64,000 nucleotides of DNA, taken from NCBI GenBank assembly GCA_009809945.1, contig WTPW01002710.1, forward strand, positions 1 to 64,000. Reading direction: 5' to 3'. Under the pieces are notes generated by a model. The model did not search any database, was not told the DNA's origin, and saw nothing but the letters and a program-made list of their open reading frames with translations. The DNA comes from Gigaspora margarita. Its lineage: Eukaryota > Glomeromycota > Glomeromycetes > Diversisporales > Gigasporaceae. The position numbers and the translations under genes were made by a program. Each line of letters starts with the position of its first letter. Position 1 is the stretch's first letter. This document shows, one piece after another, positions 34,614 to 45,932 of the stretch.

Positions 34614-34804
34614 CAGTCAACTCTCTCTAATCCAAACTGTCTGGACTGCTTTTTTTCACTATATAAAATTGAAAAAAGTTTAATTTTCAAAAAGTTATAT
34701 ATGGCTTATTTTTTATAATAAAAAATTTACAAATGTTCTAGGAGATTTTGTTCAGTTTAGAGAGAGTTTAATAGTGTTCAGTTTAGAGAGGTTCGGATGA
34801 CTGT
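34614..34804. mobile_element. pogo/Tigger-like MITE (191 bp) with TA flanks
   Basis: Ends CAGTCAACTCTCTCTAATCC and GAGAGGTTCGGATGACTG, flanked by TA at 34612-34613 and 34805-34806. The ends resemble those at 25093 and 58281. Confidence 0.75.
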
Positions 34805-34806
34805 AC

Positions 34807-35024
34807 ACTTATTAATATTTTTTAAAAAAATTAGTATATACTTACTAATTATGTAGAATTGGTATATCATACAGTATATAAGAAAATATATATATTTTAA
34901 AAAGTTATAAATAAAAAATAAATAAATATAAATTACAAGCAAGGTTGGGCTAAAATTTTAAGAAATATTTAAAATTCTAAAAAGACAACTTAAATATTTA
35001 TATCTATACCAAGTTAGATTATAG
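34807..35024. other. AT-rich spacer
   Basis: No feature seen. Confidence 0.3.
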
Positions 35025-35823
35025 GATCTGTAAACTGGTCTTACTAAATTTTTGGGAGCTAACTAACTTGAATAATATAATACATGAAAAAAGAAGGTAA
35101 CATTTGTTATGCTGACTAACTTGGGTGATAACAATATTACACAAAGAAAAAAGAAGTGCATAGTGCTATACATGAAGCAGAAACAGGCTTGGCAAGATCT
35201 GAGTAGAAAGTCGCTAGCTTTTGATAGTATCTAAACTAGAACTAAAAAATGACTAACTAGAGGTCCAAAAAGGCAAGAACCTCTACAACAAAAAGAGAAT
35301 GCCAACCTGGCTGCTAGAGTTGCACTAGAGAAAAAAGATATATGTTATAGAAGCATAAACCAAGAAAAGGAAGACTATAAGCACCTAAAACCTGGCTAAC
35401 CAATTCTTTTGGGCTAACTGAATTGGTAGTTTGGAATACTAGAAAATAGGATTCTAGTAAAGAAAGGGAAAGAGCAGAAGTAGGTATTAGTAAAAGAATA
35501 GAAGTAACCTTGTCTTGCAATATTGGCCATGGCCATAGCGACAATTACCAAATTATAGGTAAATATCTGTAATAGAAGAAGGTACTCTTCTGCCAAGTCT
35601 TCTATCAAGGATAACATAACTGGGATTGCCCAAGTATCCAAAACACTATTAATGCATATTAATAATACAGAATAGGTGAGAAGAAACAGGAATTAGAGAA
35701 TTTAAATAGACAATGCTAGTATGTGGGTTGCAGGTAGTAGCTAATAAAGAACCTTAGAATAGCTACTTAAATAGGCAACCAAAAGTTGCAGGTGTGGCTA
35801 GTTGTATTCTCATTAATATAACA
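35025..35823. other. compositionally distinct island, possible LTR remnant
   Basis: GC content is visibly higher than in the flanks. A direct repeat of about 45 bp (CTAACTAACTTGAATAATA and CTGACTAACTTGGGTGATA) occurs near its start. TGTTAT at 35105 and ATAACA ending at 35823 could be LTR tips, and CTTAAATAGGC near 35767 could be a TATA-like box, but no target duplication fits. Minus-strand frames of 75-76 codons here do not resemble proteins. Confidence 0.35.
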
Positions 35824-38337
35824 ATTGCTGGTGATCCTCTATAGGGTCACTAATAGCCCTAATATTTTAAATGAAAAATTTTTAAGTTCCAAGACAGGTG
35901 CTTAAATTATAAAAAATAAAAAAATAAAATTAGCTTTATTTGTACACTTTATTAAAGTATACAAAACTTATATTAAACTCCTGTTGTATGTTAAATATAT
36001 AGCTTTAAGTCAATGTACACTTATATAAAAAACTTTCTTGTACACTTATATAAAGTTTAAAGATAAAAGTTTATATATATAATTTATTAGAATTCAGGGG
36101 TCCTAGTCAGTAGAAAAGAGACAAATCATTTTTAATAAAATTTTTTAATTTTTAAATTAAAATACAGTATCTTAACTAATATTTAATCAAATTTGCTAAA
36201 AAATTTTTATTTTAATCTTGGAATTATATAGAATAATATTAAAAAAAAATTTATTAAATTTATTAAAATAGTTGTTAAGATATTTGGCTTAAAGGCAAGA
36301 AAACTTTTTCTTAGAAAAAATTTGTACCTTTTCTGCTGACTCACTCCTATGTCTTTACAAACAATTTTCTTTATATCAGTCATATGATTTATTATATCCA
36401 AAATTTTATCATATGATTTTCATAAATTACACAAACCAACAAATTTACATTTTTGATTTTATTACCCAAAACAAAGTTCTTTAAACAAAGTTGTTGTTAA
36501 GCTTTCAACAAATCCAATGGTATAAAGAATATAAAAAATAAACTTTCCTTGTGTAACTTTGTGCCTTGAAAGTAGCAATTATTTTATCTACTTTCATTTG
36601 ATTCTTTTCAGGTTTGTGAACTTTCAACATAAAAAGTGGTTGATTACTGGTAGGTGTATCAAAGCAAGAGCTTTCACCAAAATGCATGTGTAAGGGTCAG
36701 TGCATTGTAAACATATTGGAGAAAATCAAGAAAAACTATTCTCTAGTAAGTAGATTATCTATTAATTCAATGCTCTTACATGTATTTATAAAATTGAACC
36801 TTTTTTTAGATCCCAGATCTGCAAATTATTACATGATGTTTGGTTATAAATTTCAATTTCACCCCAAAAATATCTATCAAATTTATTTTTCTATCTAAAT
36901 AATATATATCAAACTAATAAACCCACCTAAAACCAATGAATGGAATTGCATGCAATGAAGTAAAGATAGTAGAGATTATAGTAATTTCAGTTTACTTAAG
37001 TATTTTTTTTACAATTTATTCATTCTTTTTAGATCTACTCATTGCTTATAAGTCTTTATTTTAATTGCCTTAATATTAATCTCCTTTATTTTTTCGGTAA
37101 GTATAAAGAAATTTTTTCACAAAAATATGAACATAAATACTTATTTATTATGTTTAATTTAGTCTGGTTAAAAAAAATAAGATCGTAACACTTATTCAAT
37201 ACCTATTTAGTTCGACAAGTATATAGTTTATTAATTACATTAAAATCAGCAAATTATATACGCAATTAATACTTATGATATTTATTCACTTTAACTTAGG
37301 GTGCTCTTAAGAACTAAATTAATAGGCTGGGGCTCAATTTTTAATTAGCGGAAAATAAATTCATCCAAGCAAGTTCATTATCACAATGAAAAAAAAAGAT
37401 GATTAGAGACCATCTTTTTAGCCAAAATTAATATTCTCATTTCGCAACATGAATATTCGACATAATTATTGTGATTGATGACTGTACAAAAGGTTTTAAC
37501 TTAGAATAATGATGGGGTTCTCAAGCATCTCAATCAATGGATCAAGGCAAATTTTTAATTAGTTGGTAATCAAATAAACTACCTGTATTTGATATAGCAT
37601 CCATTATAAATTATTTAATATTTTTGCTTTTTGCAACTATGGTTCATTTAATTGAGAGTGCCACGAATATTGTCATTAATATAGTACCTACAGCTGGAAA
37701 TGTTTCTAGTGATATTAACGGATAAATTCTTGTAAAAATTTTTCTCGAAAGATTGAAACTATATCGTAAGATAAAAGGTTTGAAGAAGCAATCAATATTA
37801 GATTATAATTATTTTGATAAGTAATTTTTTTTATTTAAATTCCTTAATACGTTTAGATTGTTAAAGTAGCATACCTTGATAGAGTAAATTCATATGCTAA
37901 TGGGTTTACAAAACCATTGACATCAATTATGATTTTTCCAAAAATGAAGCACAAGTGTATCTACGATAGCGACATGTTCAGAGGTTGAGACTGATATATT
38001 AACGGTGACCACACAATTTTAAGAATGGATTTATGTATGGATATTGGTAAATATAGTGGACAAATTGAGAGTGCTTTTGTAAAGGCACTGAATGGTATAC
38101 CATTGAAGAAAATTTACACTTTCCAAATGGATATTTAAACATTAAAGGGCCTAAAGCTATAAAATTCTCGGGGCTAGGTTTATTTTTTTCTTTGTTTGCT
38201 TCATTCTGATTCTAAGTTTTATGTAATTTAGAAATATACACAAGATTTCAGAATATACACATATTTATTTAGTTCGTTTATTTATTTATTTATTTATTTT
38301 TTTAAAAAAAAAGAAAATGTAATATCGTACAGCCTGG
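35824..38337. other. gene-free stretch
   Basis: Several 60-70 codon frames (36207-36401 minus, 36505-36687 minus, 36686-36898 plus) lack recognisable content. At about 38010-38137 a short frame reads DHTILRMDLCMDIGKYSGQI and ends MDI-stop; it may be a coding relic, not identified. Confidence 0.35.
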
Positions 38338-38870
38338 ACCAAAGTTATTATTCATTTCTAAATATTTTTCGTTCATACGAAGACAAAAATTTGGTTTAAA
38401 AAAAAAATTGATAAATACGAAAATTTCCAAACCACTAATTGATTATGCAAGATTTCTAAAGTTTCTTGATCTGCCTCGTTTAAAACTTATCGTTCAAAAA
38501 TGAATAAAAATGAATCAATCTCGAGTTTGCTAATTTTAATTTATCGAAGAATCGCATAATTAATATATTCTTCAAATTATTTATTGAGAATAGGGACACT
38601 TTGCTCAAATGAATTTATATTTTTCTAATGAAATTATCCAGAAATTCTCAAATTTCTCACGACACCAAAATTTATTTTTAGATTTTAACATCACACATAA
38701 ACACTGAAATTACTACTACAATATTAAGAATCTTGGCAAAATACTGCAAAATTGAACTTGCGAAATATAGCAAATTCTGCTATTCTGATTATATGTCACA
38801 ACAACTTCATGAACTTACATGTAATATTAAATCACAAGCGTAGCTTAGACAATTGGGTAACAAATAAGTG
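38338..38870 (+). pseudogene. F-box/LRR pseudogene, N-terminal to middle part
   Basis: The sequence follows the intact paralogue at 45933-47561. LLFISKYFS matches LFISNYFS, LIDYARFLKFL matches LFDYARFLKVF, and TTTILRILAKYCKIE matches TTLLRILAKNTTKIK, in the same order and on the same strand. Stops and frame changes are frequent. The F-box itself is not recognisable. Homology fades at about 38870 and resumes only for the C-terminal end at 42115, with about 3.2 kb of other DNA between. Confidence 0.75.
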
Positions 38871-38951
38871 CCACATTTTGAATTTAAATGAGAATTTGAA
38901 AATCTTATTTTTTTAAAATTTGAAAATCACAAAATGTAATAAGGGTTACAG

Positions 38952-38956
<5 letters not shown>

Positions 38957-38986
<30 letters not shown>
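38957..38986. repeat. poly(A) run
   Basis: About 28-30 consecutive A, then AC and more A. It could be a relic of a retroposed tail or simple slippage. Confidence 0.6.
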
Positions 38987-38987
<1 letters not shown>

Positions 38988-39169
38988 AAAAAAAACAGGA
39001 AATAAATAAGAGTTTAAAAAATCATATTTTTGTGTATTAAAATTTTGAAATTGGAAAAAGAAATGTGAATGTTTAAAGACTCCCATTTGACGAATAAGTA
39101 AATTATTTTTATTATACAAATCAACAAATTATTTATTATTAACAAAATACAGAGTAAATAATAAAGCTT

Positions 39170-39405
39170 TAGCTCAAATTACATGCTGCACCTTCGCTCA
39201 AAAATTACTTACTAAACCTTTGCTCAAATTACTTATTAAACCTTTGTTCAAATTATTTTTTATATAACTTACTGAACCTTAGCTCAAATTACATGTTCAA
39301 ATTACTTATTAAACCTTTGCTTAAATTATTTTTTTATATAACTCATTAAACTTTCACTTAAATTACTTTTTATATAACTTATTAAACTTCTGCTAAAATT
39401 ATATA
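39170..39405. repeat. degenerate tandem repeat, period about 45-55 bp
   Basis: Unit: CTTATTAAACCTTTGCTCAA followed by ATTACTTTTTATATAA. About five copies. A further unit lies past the AT element at 40388-40420. Confidence 0.65.
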
Positions 39406-40380
39406 GGTCATCTCATTACTTCTAACATATCATATATTAATATAGCAAGTAAAAATATTTATAAATAATATTTTATTTAATTATTGTTATTTTAAATATA
39501 TCTTTTGGGAAAGTATATATTATAATATCAAGNTACAAATATAAATTTATTGTATAAAAATTAAATATTTTTTATTATTAATTTATATATTAAAAAATAA
39601 TAGATAGTTTATATATTTATAAATTGTTGTACTTTTTTTTTATTATACAAATTATATTTTTTTTTATAAAAAAAAATAATTCTAGTGATATTTTGTATAT
39701 ATAATAAAAAGTTTTATAAAAGTTAAAATATTTGTTATTAATATAGTTTATAGGTTAAAAACTAGTAAATTAAATTAAATATACTAATTTTTAGTATAAT
39801 ATATACTTATTTGACAAGTTAATAAAATTTATAATCAATAAATTTGTAGTTAATATCAGTTTAAAATTAGAGTCTAAAGGATTATTTTATATATATATAT
39901 GCATATAAAATTTTTAAAATTTAAAAATATATTGATTTTTTAACTTTTTTAACCTAAAATAGGCATTATTTTTACTATTTAAAATAGTAGTAAATTAGTT
40001 TAAATTAGTATTATAAATTATACTATAACTTTTTTTTCTACATAATAACCTTAATTGAAATTTTGCAGGTTTATTCTTGATAGTTACACCAAGGCACTTG
40101 CGAATTATCACAAAAATATACTTGATTTTGATTGGGTAAATTTTAAAAATACTAGAAATTTTAATTTTTTAAATTTTTTATTTTAAAAATTAAACAATTT
40201 TAAAAATTTTTAAAACATATTAAATTAATAATTAATAGAATTTTTTTTATAAATAAATTATATATATGATTAATATTATATATAATTTTTTTTTAAAATT
40301 TTAATTCATAAAAATCAAAACTTTATTATATAGTAACTTTGAACTATTAATTTTTTCATCCAGAAGTGATGAGATTATCC
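39406..40380. mobile_element. candidate AT-rich element inserted in the tandem repeat
   Basis: GGTCATCTCATTACTTCTAA at the left and the complement of GGATAATCTCATCACTTCTG at the right form an imperfect terminal inverted repeat of about 19 bp. The same repeat array (TATATAACTTATTAAACTT) continues on both outer sides, as expected for an insertion. The interior is extremely AT-rich and has no gene. It contains an N at 39533. Confidence 0.5.
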
Positions 40381-41300
40381 ATATTTTTATATAACTTATT
40401 AAACTTTCGCTTAGATTTTTTTTATATAGATTAACAATTATTACTTAAGTTAACTTATATATTAATATGCTTCCAAAGCAAAATTTCAAGCAAATTATTA
40501 TAATTAATCAAAAGAATTGAAAAAAATTAGTAGATTTAATTATTCTTTCACGTATAGTAAGATATCGATCCAGTTCTATTGCTTGTGTTAATTCTAATAA
40601 TCATGTGGTTGAGATGCCAAAAATAATTCAACAATATTATCAAAAAATAGTTCAATAGGTTTTAACTCTGCCTTAATTTTTTCTGATAATTTCTTTATCC
40701 AGAACTTTAGTAATAGCCTTATTCGTGCTAGTTGAGTATTCTTTCATAAGTGTAAAGGACAGTTCTTTAATTGAAAAAAAATCCGAAGAACAAGTTGAAG
40801 AAGAACAAAAGAAAAAAATTTGCTAAAAGAGTGGAGATGTCTTTAAAAGGCTATTTATTTATTCAAATTGACGTTGTCGATGTAAAATTTTAGGAATGTT
40901 AAGATTAAAATGATATTACAAGTATCAATTAACAATAAAATAATTCATAACAAGGAAGATCGTATAAATACTTTTTGATAATTCTGTAAATATGTTTTCT
41001 CATTTTATCGAAATAAGATTTATCTGAAACACCTTAATGAGAATGTTTGGAGAATTCCATTTCATGAAATTAGAAAATTTTAAAATTAGAAAACTTTATT
41101 CATTAGAGGTTTCAGAACTATAAATTTTGTAATCAGCGATCTATTAATCCTGTTTATTTTAGCCTGTTTAAAATTTGGTCAGCATTAATTCAGCCGAATG
41201 CGATAAAATTTTATTTCGGGTTTATAAGTTTTAATTTCGGGTATGATCAATATATACAGAAATTTTTTTTATATATTGATCATATTCAAAATCAAAAGTT
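40381..41300. other. gene-free stretch with possible coding relic
   Basis: 40545-40830 has codon-like stretches (for example SSSIACVNSNNHVVEMPKII) interrupted by stops. Family not recognised. Confidence 0.35.
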
Positions 41301-41880
41301 ACCCTCGGGTCGATAGTGCAGTGGTTAGCGCTCCAGGGTCACAAACAGAAGGTCGCGAGTTCAAGTCCAACAGGTGGCGAAAACTCTGCCAGGACGGTTT
41401 GGAAAATGATCATTGAGAGGATTTCCATTTAGGATTAAGAATGGATTTATACGGAAGAATGCAGTCACTGGCATAGCCATGAGGCTGGGGATGACCAGAA
41501 AAGGCGTAATCTGTCAAAAAATGACATTAACATTGAGAGAGCCTGCTGTAACCACAGAAAAGGGGGCACCTGACGATCCTACACTGACCGAAAATGGAAA
41601 AGTAGTTCCCGAGGCAGATGAAAAATGGTCAACCTATATAGCGATCTGACGAGATTTGTAGTTCCTTAAAGCTACCTATGATCCGAGAGGTACGGGGCAC
41701 CAGACGTGGTGGGCTTGCTGGAGTCAGTCGGGATAAACGGACTATGGAGGGAGGTATAGTTTAGCTAGGAAACCCCGAATGTACATATATAATGTAACAC
41801 AAAATTGACATAATAAAGAGCGTCACTCGACGTCCTCAGGTAATTACTACCTTGGGGTTTAAAAAAAAAAAAAAAAAAAA
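41301..41880 (+). mobile_element. tRNA-derived SINE (about 580 bp) with poly(A) tail and target duplication
   Basis: The 5' part contains a pol III A box TAGTGCAGTGG (41314-41324) and a B box AGTTCAAGTCC (41358-41368), spaced as in a tRNA. The body is GC-richer than the surroundings, and a 20-A tail ends at 41880. ATCAAAAGTT is duplicated exactly at 41291-41300 and 41880-41889. The element needs a LINE in trans. The 78-codon frame at 41413-41649 lies in the body and is not a gene by any feature seen. Confidence 0.85.
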
Positions 41881-42114
41881 TCAAAAGTTTATACACCAGA
41901 AACCAAAAGTTTATCGGATTCGACCAAATTAATGCCATCAATTTTATCAGTTCTAGAATTCATGAGAACATCTGTAAAAAAAATTAAAATTTCTCACGTT
42001 ATGGCGCATTCATAACATATCAAAAAAAGAACCTATTAAACAGTTCACTGAGCTATTGCTGTAAAATTGCAATATCTTGACCTGGTAGCTTATTGGTTAT
42101 ATCCATATTTGTTT

Positions 42115-42335
42115 ATTTTGCAACGCACCTTTAAAAAAAACTTTTAATTTTTACCTTGTTAACGAGAAAAAAATAAAAGATAATCGAATTCTGTATAACA
42201 AAACAGAGCTTTGAATTACGTGGGTGTGATCCAATATTCGATATTTAAATGATAATATTAGAAAGGAAGTGGAAATATCTGTTATGTTAGTACCATATAA
42301 CGATATTTTTGTTAATTGCTAATTTCAATAAAATT
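42115..42335 (+). pseudogene. F-box/LRR pseudogene, C-terminal fragment
   Basis: Matches the C-terminal ends of the paralogues at 45933-47561 and 51089-51733. CNAPLKK corresponds to CHAPLKN, ALNYVGV-type sequence follows, then DDNIRKEVEISVMLVPYNDI and FVNC before a stop, where the relatives read DDIKKEVEGYVSLVPHESI. Frame changes interrupt it. It is most simply the distal end of the copy starting at 38338, separated by insertions and deletion. Confidence 0.75.
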
Positions 42336-42939
42336 TCAATAAATCCCTTTTATTGTGGACCAGTAACATTTTATTCGTTGATAATGACTATACTTCTTGT
42401 GTAGTGGTGACACAGAATAATTAATACTACACCAACATTACACTATCCAACCCTAATAAAATAAGCCATTTCTATAGAGGAGTGTGTTGAGTTTGATCCG
42501 AGGAATTAGGGTTTTTTCACAACTTGTTGCGGAGGCACGGGATCCTAAATGGACATAAAGGTATGACTAATTCTTTATTTTCCCCTAGTAATATACCACT
42601 CTAATTTTCTTATATTACTCTTACTAACTAATTCATTACTTGTCACCTGTGTTTGGGTTCCAATATTCTCTACGGATTGTGAATTGTGGTTCACGATGGT
42701 CACGTGCTATGGGTCAGGGATATTCGATTTACTTGAACAATTGCTTAAATCACGGGTTAATCAATGACGTCTATTTATATCTTAAGGTAGAAGTTGCGTA
42801 ACTATCATTCTGTGAATTGAGAAGTGATTGAAGAACAAAGACAAGTGGAACAACAAATAGAAACGTCTCTTTTCGACTAAGCTCGATCGTAGGTCAAACA
42901 AAAGTCTTAATTGTAGAGCGACTGACTCACCGTTTGCTG
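42336..42939. other. gene-free stretch
   Basis: A moderately GC-rich patch at 42480-42560 (GAGTTTGATCCGAGGAATTA, TTGCGGAGGCACGGGATCC) may be a transposon relic; its boundaries are not found. Confidence 0.35.
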
Positions 42940-43116
42940 ATGCCACCCCTATGAGAAAAGTGGTCCGGGTGCTGGTACGGGTTGGCACGGAGTTGTCTGG
43001 ATAGGCACGTGTCACGTGGCACGTAAAGGCATGAAACACGAACCAAAACGTGACAGAATGGCACATATATTACGTTTTACGGTATTGGTACGTGCATTGG
43101 GTGGCACGTATAGGCA

Positions 43117-43389
43117 GGGTCGTCTAAAGTCGTGTGCGGTCACGTGACATAGAGCCAATAAAATCGGTTGTTTTGATCGACACGGATCAGCCCGATGAGA
43201 AAAAAAAGTGAAAACCGTCAAAAATACAAGAAACGAGTGTCTAAACCTACCTTGGGTTATTAACAAAAAATGTCGGGGAGGCAATTTTACTATAAGGTTT
43301 GATCTCATCCTAACCCTACACTTACCCTTACCCTAACCCTAATCAAAAAGTCAAAAACATATGACCGCACACGGCTTTAGACGTACCCC
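43117..43389. mobile_element. MITE (273 bp) with 9-bp imperfect target duplication
   Basis: Ends GGGTCGTCTAAAGTCGTGTG then CGGTCA, and the complement of GGGGTACGTCTAAAGCCGTG then TGCGGTCA. The flanks GTATAGGCA (43108-43116) and GTACAGGCA (43390-43398) agree at 8 of 9, which points to a Mutator-like origin. It is nested in the CACGTGCC-rich element. Confidence 0.75.
43309..43344. repeat. interstitial CCCTAA-like patch
   Basis: CCTAACCCTACACTTACCCT followed by TACCCTAACCCTAATC. It resembles degenerate telomeric repeat, but it lies inside the MITE 43117-43389, so it belongs to that element and not to a chromosome end. Confidence 0.5.
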
Positions 43390-43655
43390 GTACAGGCACG
43401 TTATATTACGTNTAATTACCCGTGCCAAAACCCGTAAGTTTTGGTTTAGTAAAGTGCAGCAAAACCCGGTCCGTTTACGGTCCAAAATGTCTGGGTAAAC
43501 GGTCCAATTCGGACCAATTCAACGTGCCAACACGGATCACAGACATACAAACCCGGACATCCGGCCGTGCCGCACTTGACCGTGTCTCTCCGTAGAAACA
43601 CGTGCCAACACGTGACACTTTTTTCAGGGCACTAAATGGTGATTGTCGGTAAAAT

Positions 43656-43952
43656 AATACAGATCCTCTATTTTTATCTAACAATGTAATTGAAGTGCTT
43701 ACTAAATTCCTTGAACGTAAATCTGTTAATCGACGTTGGAAAATCTTTACTTTATTATACGTAAAGATTATAATTTCTGTATTAAAATTCTTCCAAGATC
43801 AGCTAAAAAACAACAATTGGAACTGCCAAAGATCATCGGGTATTACAAATTTGATTAATTCCGATCTGGATTTCAATGCAAACCGACCCGGAAATTCGGT
43901 ATCTTCTTGTGATTCCATTCATGGGAGACATTCGACTGATTGGCTGATGTAA
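43656..43952 (+). CDS. hypothetical open frame, possibly an exon remnant
   Basis: An open frame with no ATG reads NVIEVLTKFLERKSVNRRWK then IFTLLYVKIIISVLKFFQDQ and ends STDWLM before a stop. An AG-like acceptor is not evident. The charged start and hydrophobic middle resemble nothing I recognise. It borders the CACGTGCC-rich element, which may have removed its beginning. Low confidence that it is expressed. Confidence 0.25.
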   Translation, partial: NTDPLFLSNNVIEVLTKFLERKSVNRRWKIFTLLYVKIIISVLKFFQDQLKNNNWNCQRSSGITNLINSDLDFNANRPGNSVSSCDSIHGRHSTDWLM

Positions 43953-44489
43953 ATCAATTGTCCGGGTAACTTAATTATACACTTTTAAAGTATTTGTGGG
44001 AACGTAAACGTTTCATTAATAAAAATTCACAGCAAAAGCAAATTTTCACTCCGAATATTTACTGTACAAAGATAATCACTAATCCCAAGAACTTTATTTA
44101 GAAGACAAAGTATGCATATTGTATTTCGTCTTAGTATGTTTAACCTTTTATTTCTAACTGTTTAATTTGAATAGGTACAAGCTCTTAGTAATAGAAGATC
44201 CGGGCTTAATATTTAAATTTGGTCTGTTCTTGTAGTGCATTTGGTTTTGTCAACCATATATTAATAGTTTTAGTTTATGTCTTGTACGTACGTAGATTCT
44301 TGGGTTTATTGATAACATATATCACATTTATCCATCTTACGCATATCTATCTATTCTTTAAATATAAGTATTTTCTTGCGTGTATTTATTAGTTTGTAAG
44401 CTTCTTTATGTGAAGTTTTTTATTTTCTAGTACTGAAATATTAATAAAACTATGTAATATGATTGGTTAATTATCACGGGTAATCACGG
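43953..44489. other. gene-free stretch
   Basis: AT-rich. ATTATCACGGGTAATCACGGG just before the next element is a short direct repeat. Confidence 0.35.
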
Positions 44490-44497
44490 GTAAATAT

Positions 44498-44993
44498 TAG
44501 TGATACGGGTCGACCCCGGCACAACGGCCGGGTCGATGGGCGGGTCGACCCTCAGCCTGCACCTTTGTGGGCCGGGCCGGAAAAATGATAAGAGAAGTGT
44601 TAGAATTATTTCTCTTCTAAACATATTTTCAGGCTAGAAATTGAATAAAAATCGGCTAGTCTTTTATAATAATGTAAGAGAAGTTGGCTTATTTAGGCGA
44701 TAAATTGGCAAATAGCAAATAATATAAGGATCAGAAATGTTCGGTGGCATAGACAATAAATCAACATAAAATACTAACGCGCCGAAAGTTTATCAAGGAC
44801 AAAAAGAATAATGTTTAATATCACAAGAGTTCGTCAAGAAACTACCTGATGGCCCTTTCACGTTTAATATAGATATGTTGACTGATTTTGCTCAGAAAAA
44901 AATTACACTAGCAAAAGGTCGGCCCGGTCGACCGGCCTGAGCTTTTTTAGGATCGACCCCGGCCCACGATTTTTTCATTGACCTGTATCACTA
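44498..44993. mobile_element. hAT-type MITE (496 bp) with 8-bp target duplication
   Basis: Ends TAGTGATACGGGTC and the complement of TAGTGATACAGGTC. The duplication GTAAATAT is exact (44490-44497 and 44994-45001). GGTCGACC and GGGCCGG motifs cluster at both ends. No coding capacity. Confidence 0.9.
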
Positions 44994-45001
44994 GTAAATA
45001 T

Positions 45002-45932
45002 ACCAAAATTAACCAATCATATGAATGTCTCAAATTACTGTATCTCTAAATAATCGTTTGTCACAAAGAAATCTGAAAATTTTGACGTTTTTTTATGAAT
45101 AAATTAAAATAATAGACCTATATCATTTTATCGGCAATCAATTTAAAGGCACTACACTGACAAGCTTATTTTATAAATTCATTTCATAACCGGTATATTT
45201 TCACCACCGATAGCTCATGTCTTAATTCCAAACTTAATCCTAAAGACCATGACCAGAATTCTTTTACGCCATAAAATTTGAAATCAATAATAACGTCATT
45301 TACTCCATAATGATAATCAGAAACGTCAGCTTTGCATCATAATGCGTGATCTACACATGTAAAAATCTTAACTCCTTCCAAAAAATGATCAAATTAAAGT
45401 CATTACTCCTACTAAAATATCGGCTATGACCAAAAAGTTGAAAATATCCCTTTACACACATGAAATGTGATTGTACTGGTGATCTATAATTTAATTTCTA
45501 TACAAACAGCGAAATTCACACTGCTTTTTTTTGGCTAGTCCCCAAATGTTTACCAATCAAATTTCAAAAATCAACCCACTTTACAAAAAACGATATTATA
45601 ATAACGCAACTTTATAAAATATGTATGATAAAGTACGTACGGTGCAAGAAAACACAATTATACTTTATAAAGGCAAATACATGCATTGAAATCCTAAATC
45701 ATTAACATCAATAAAAATATGTATGTAAATTACTTTATTGAAATCGATAATTTAAGAAATATGCCGTAATCTGTAACCTATAATCAAGTTTCACATTGAA
45801 AATTGATTATATTTTGTCCCAATGAGGGGTAATTGTGGTTTTGGATTTCTTGCACCGTGTTACGTTAAGGTACTTAAATACTTTTTCGTTAATACAACCC
45901 AAAGATTCAAAATTCATGGTATCAAAAATATT
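45002..45932. other. upstream region of the F-box/LRR gene
   Basis: No feature before the gene. The last 111 bases are in frame with the F-box protein (from 45822) but are not needed for its fold. Confidence 0.4.

Larger units (their letters stand above)
42940..43665. mobile_element. hAT-like remnant rich in CACGTGCC, ends unresolved
   Basis: Dense GGCACG, CACGTG and CGTGCCA motifs occur on both sides of a nested MITE. ACCCCTATGAGAAAAGTGGT at 42950 resembles ACCCCTATAAGAAAAATGTA in the element at 48326-49186, so both belong to one family. The termini here were not identified. An N lies at 43412. Overlapping 69-98 codon minus frames are composition artefacts. Confidence 0.55.

Noticed and set aside
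35314..35641. Two 75-76 codon minus frames with hydrophobic stretches
   Set aside because: They overlap each other in different frames and look like composition artefacts; membrane proteins are not supported.
41310..41380. A tRNA gene
   Set aside because: A and B boxes are present, but the sequence runs on into a 580-bp body with a poly(A) tail and target duplication, and no acceptor stem can be closed. It is the head of a SINE.
43309..43344. A chromosome end
   Set aside because: The CCCTAA-like patch is degenerate, short and inside a MITE, with genes on both sides.
42782..43684. Minus-strand frames of 69-98 codons
   Set aside because: They fall in a CACGTGCC-rich transposon remnant and a nested MITE and share no protein-like features.
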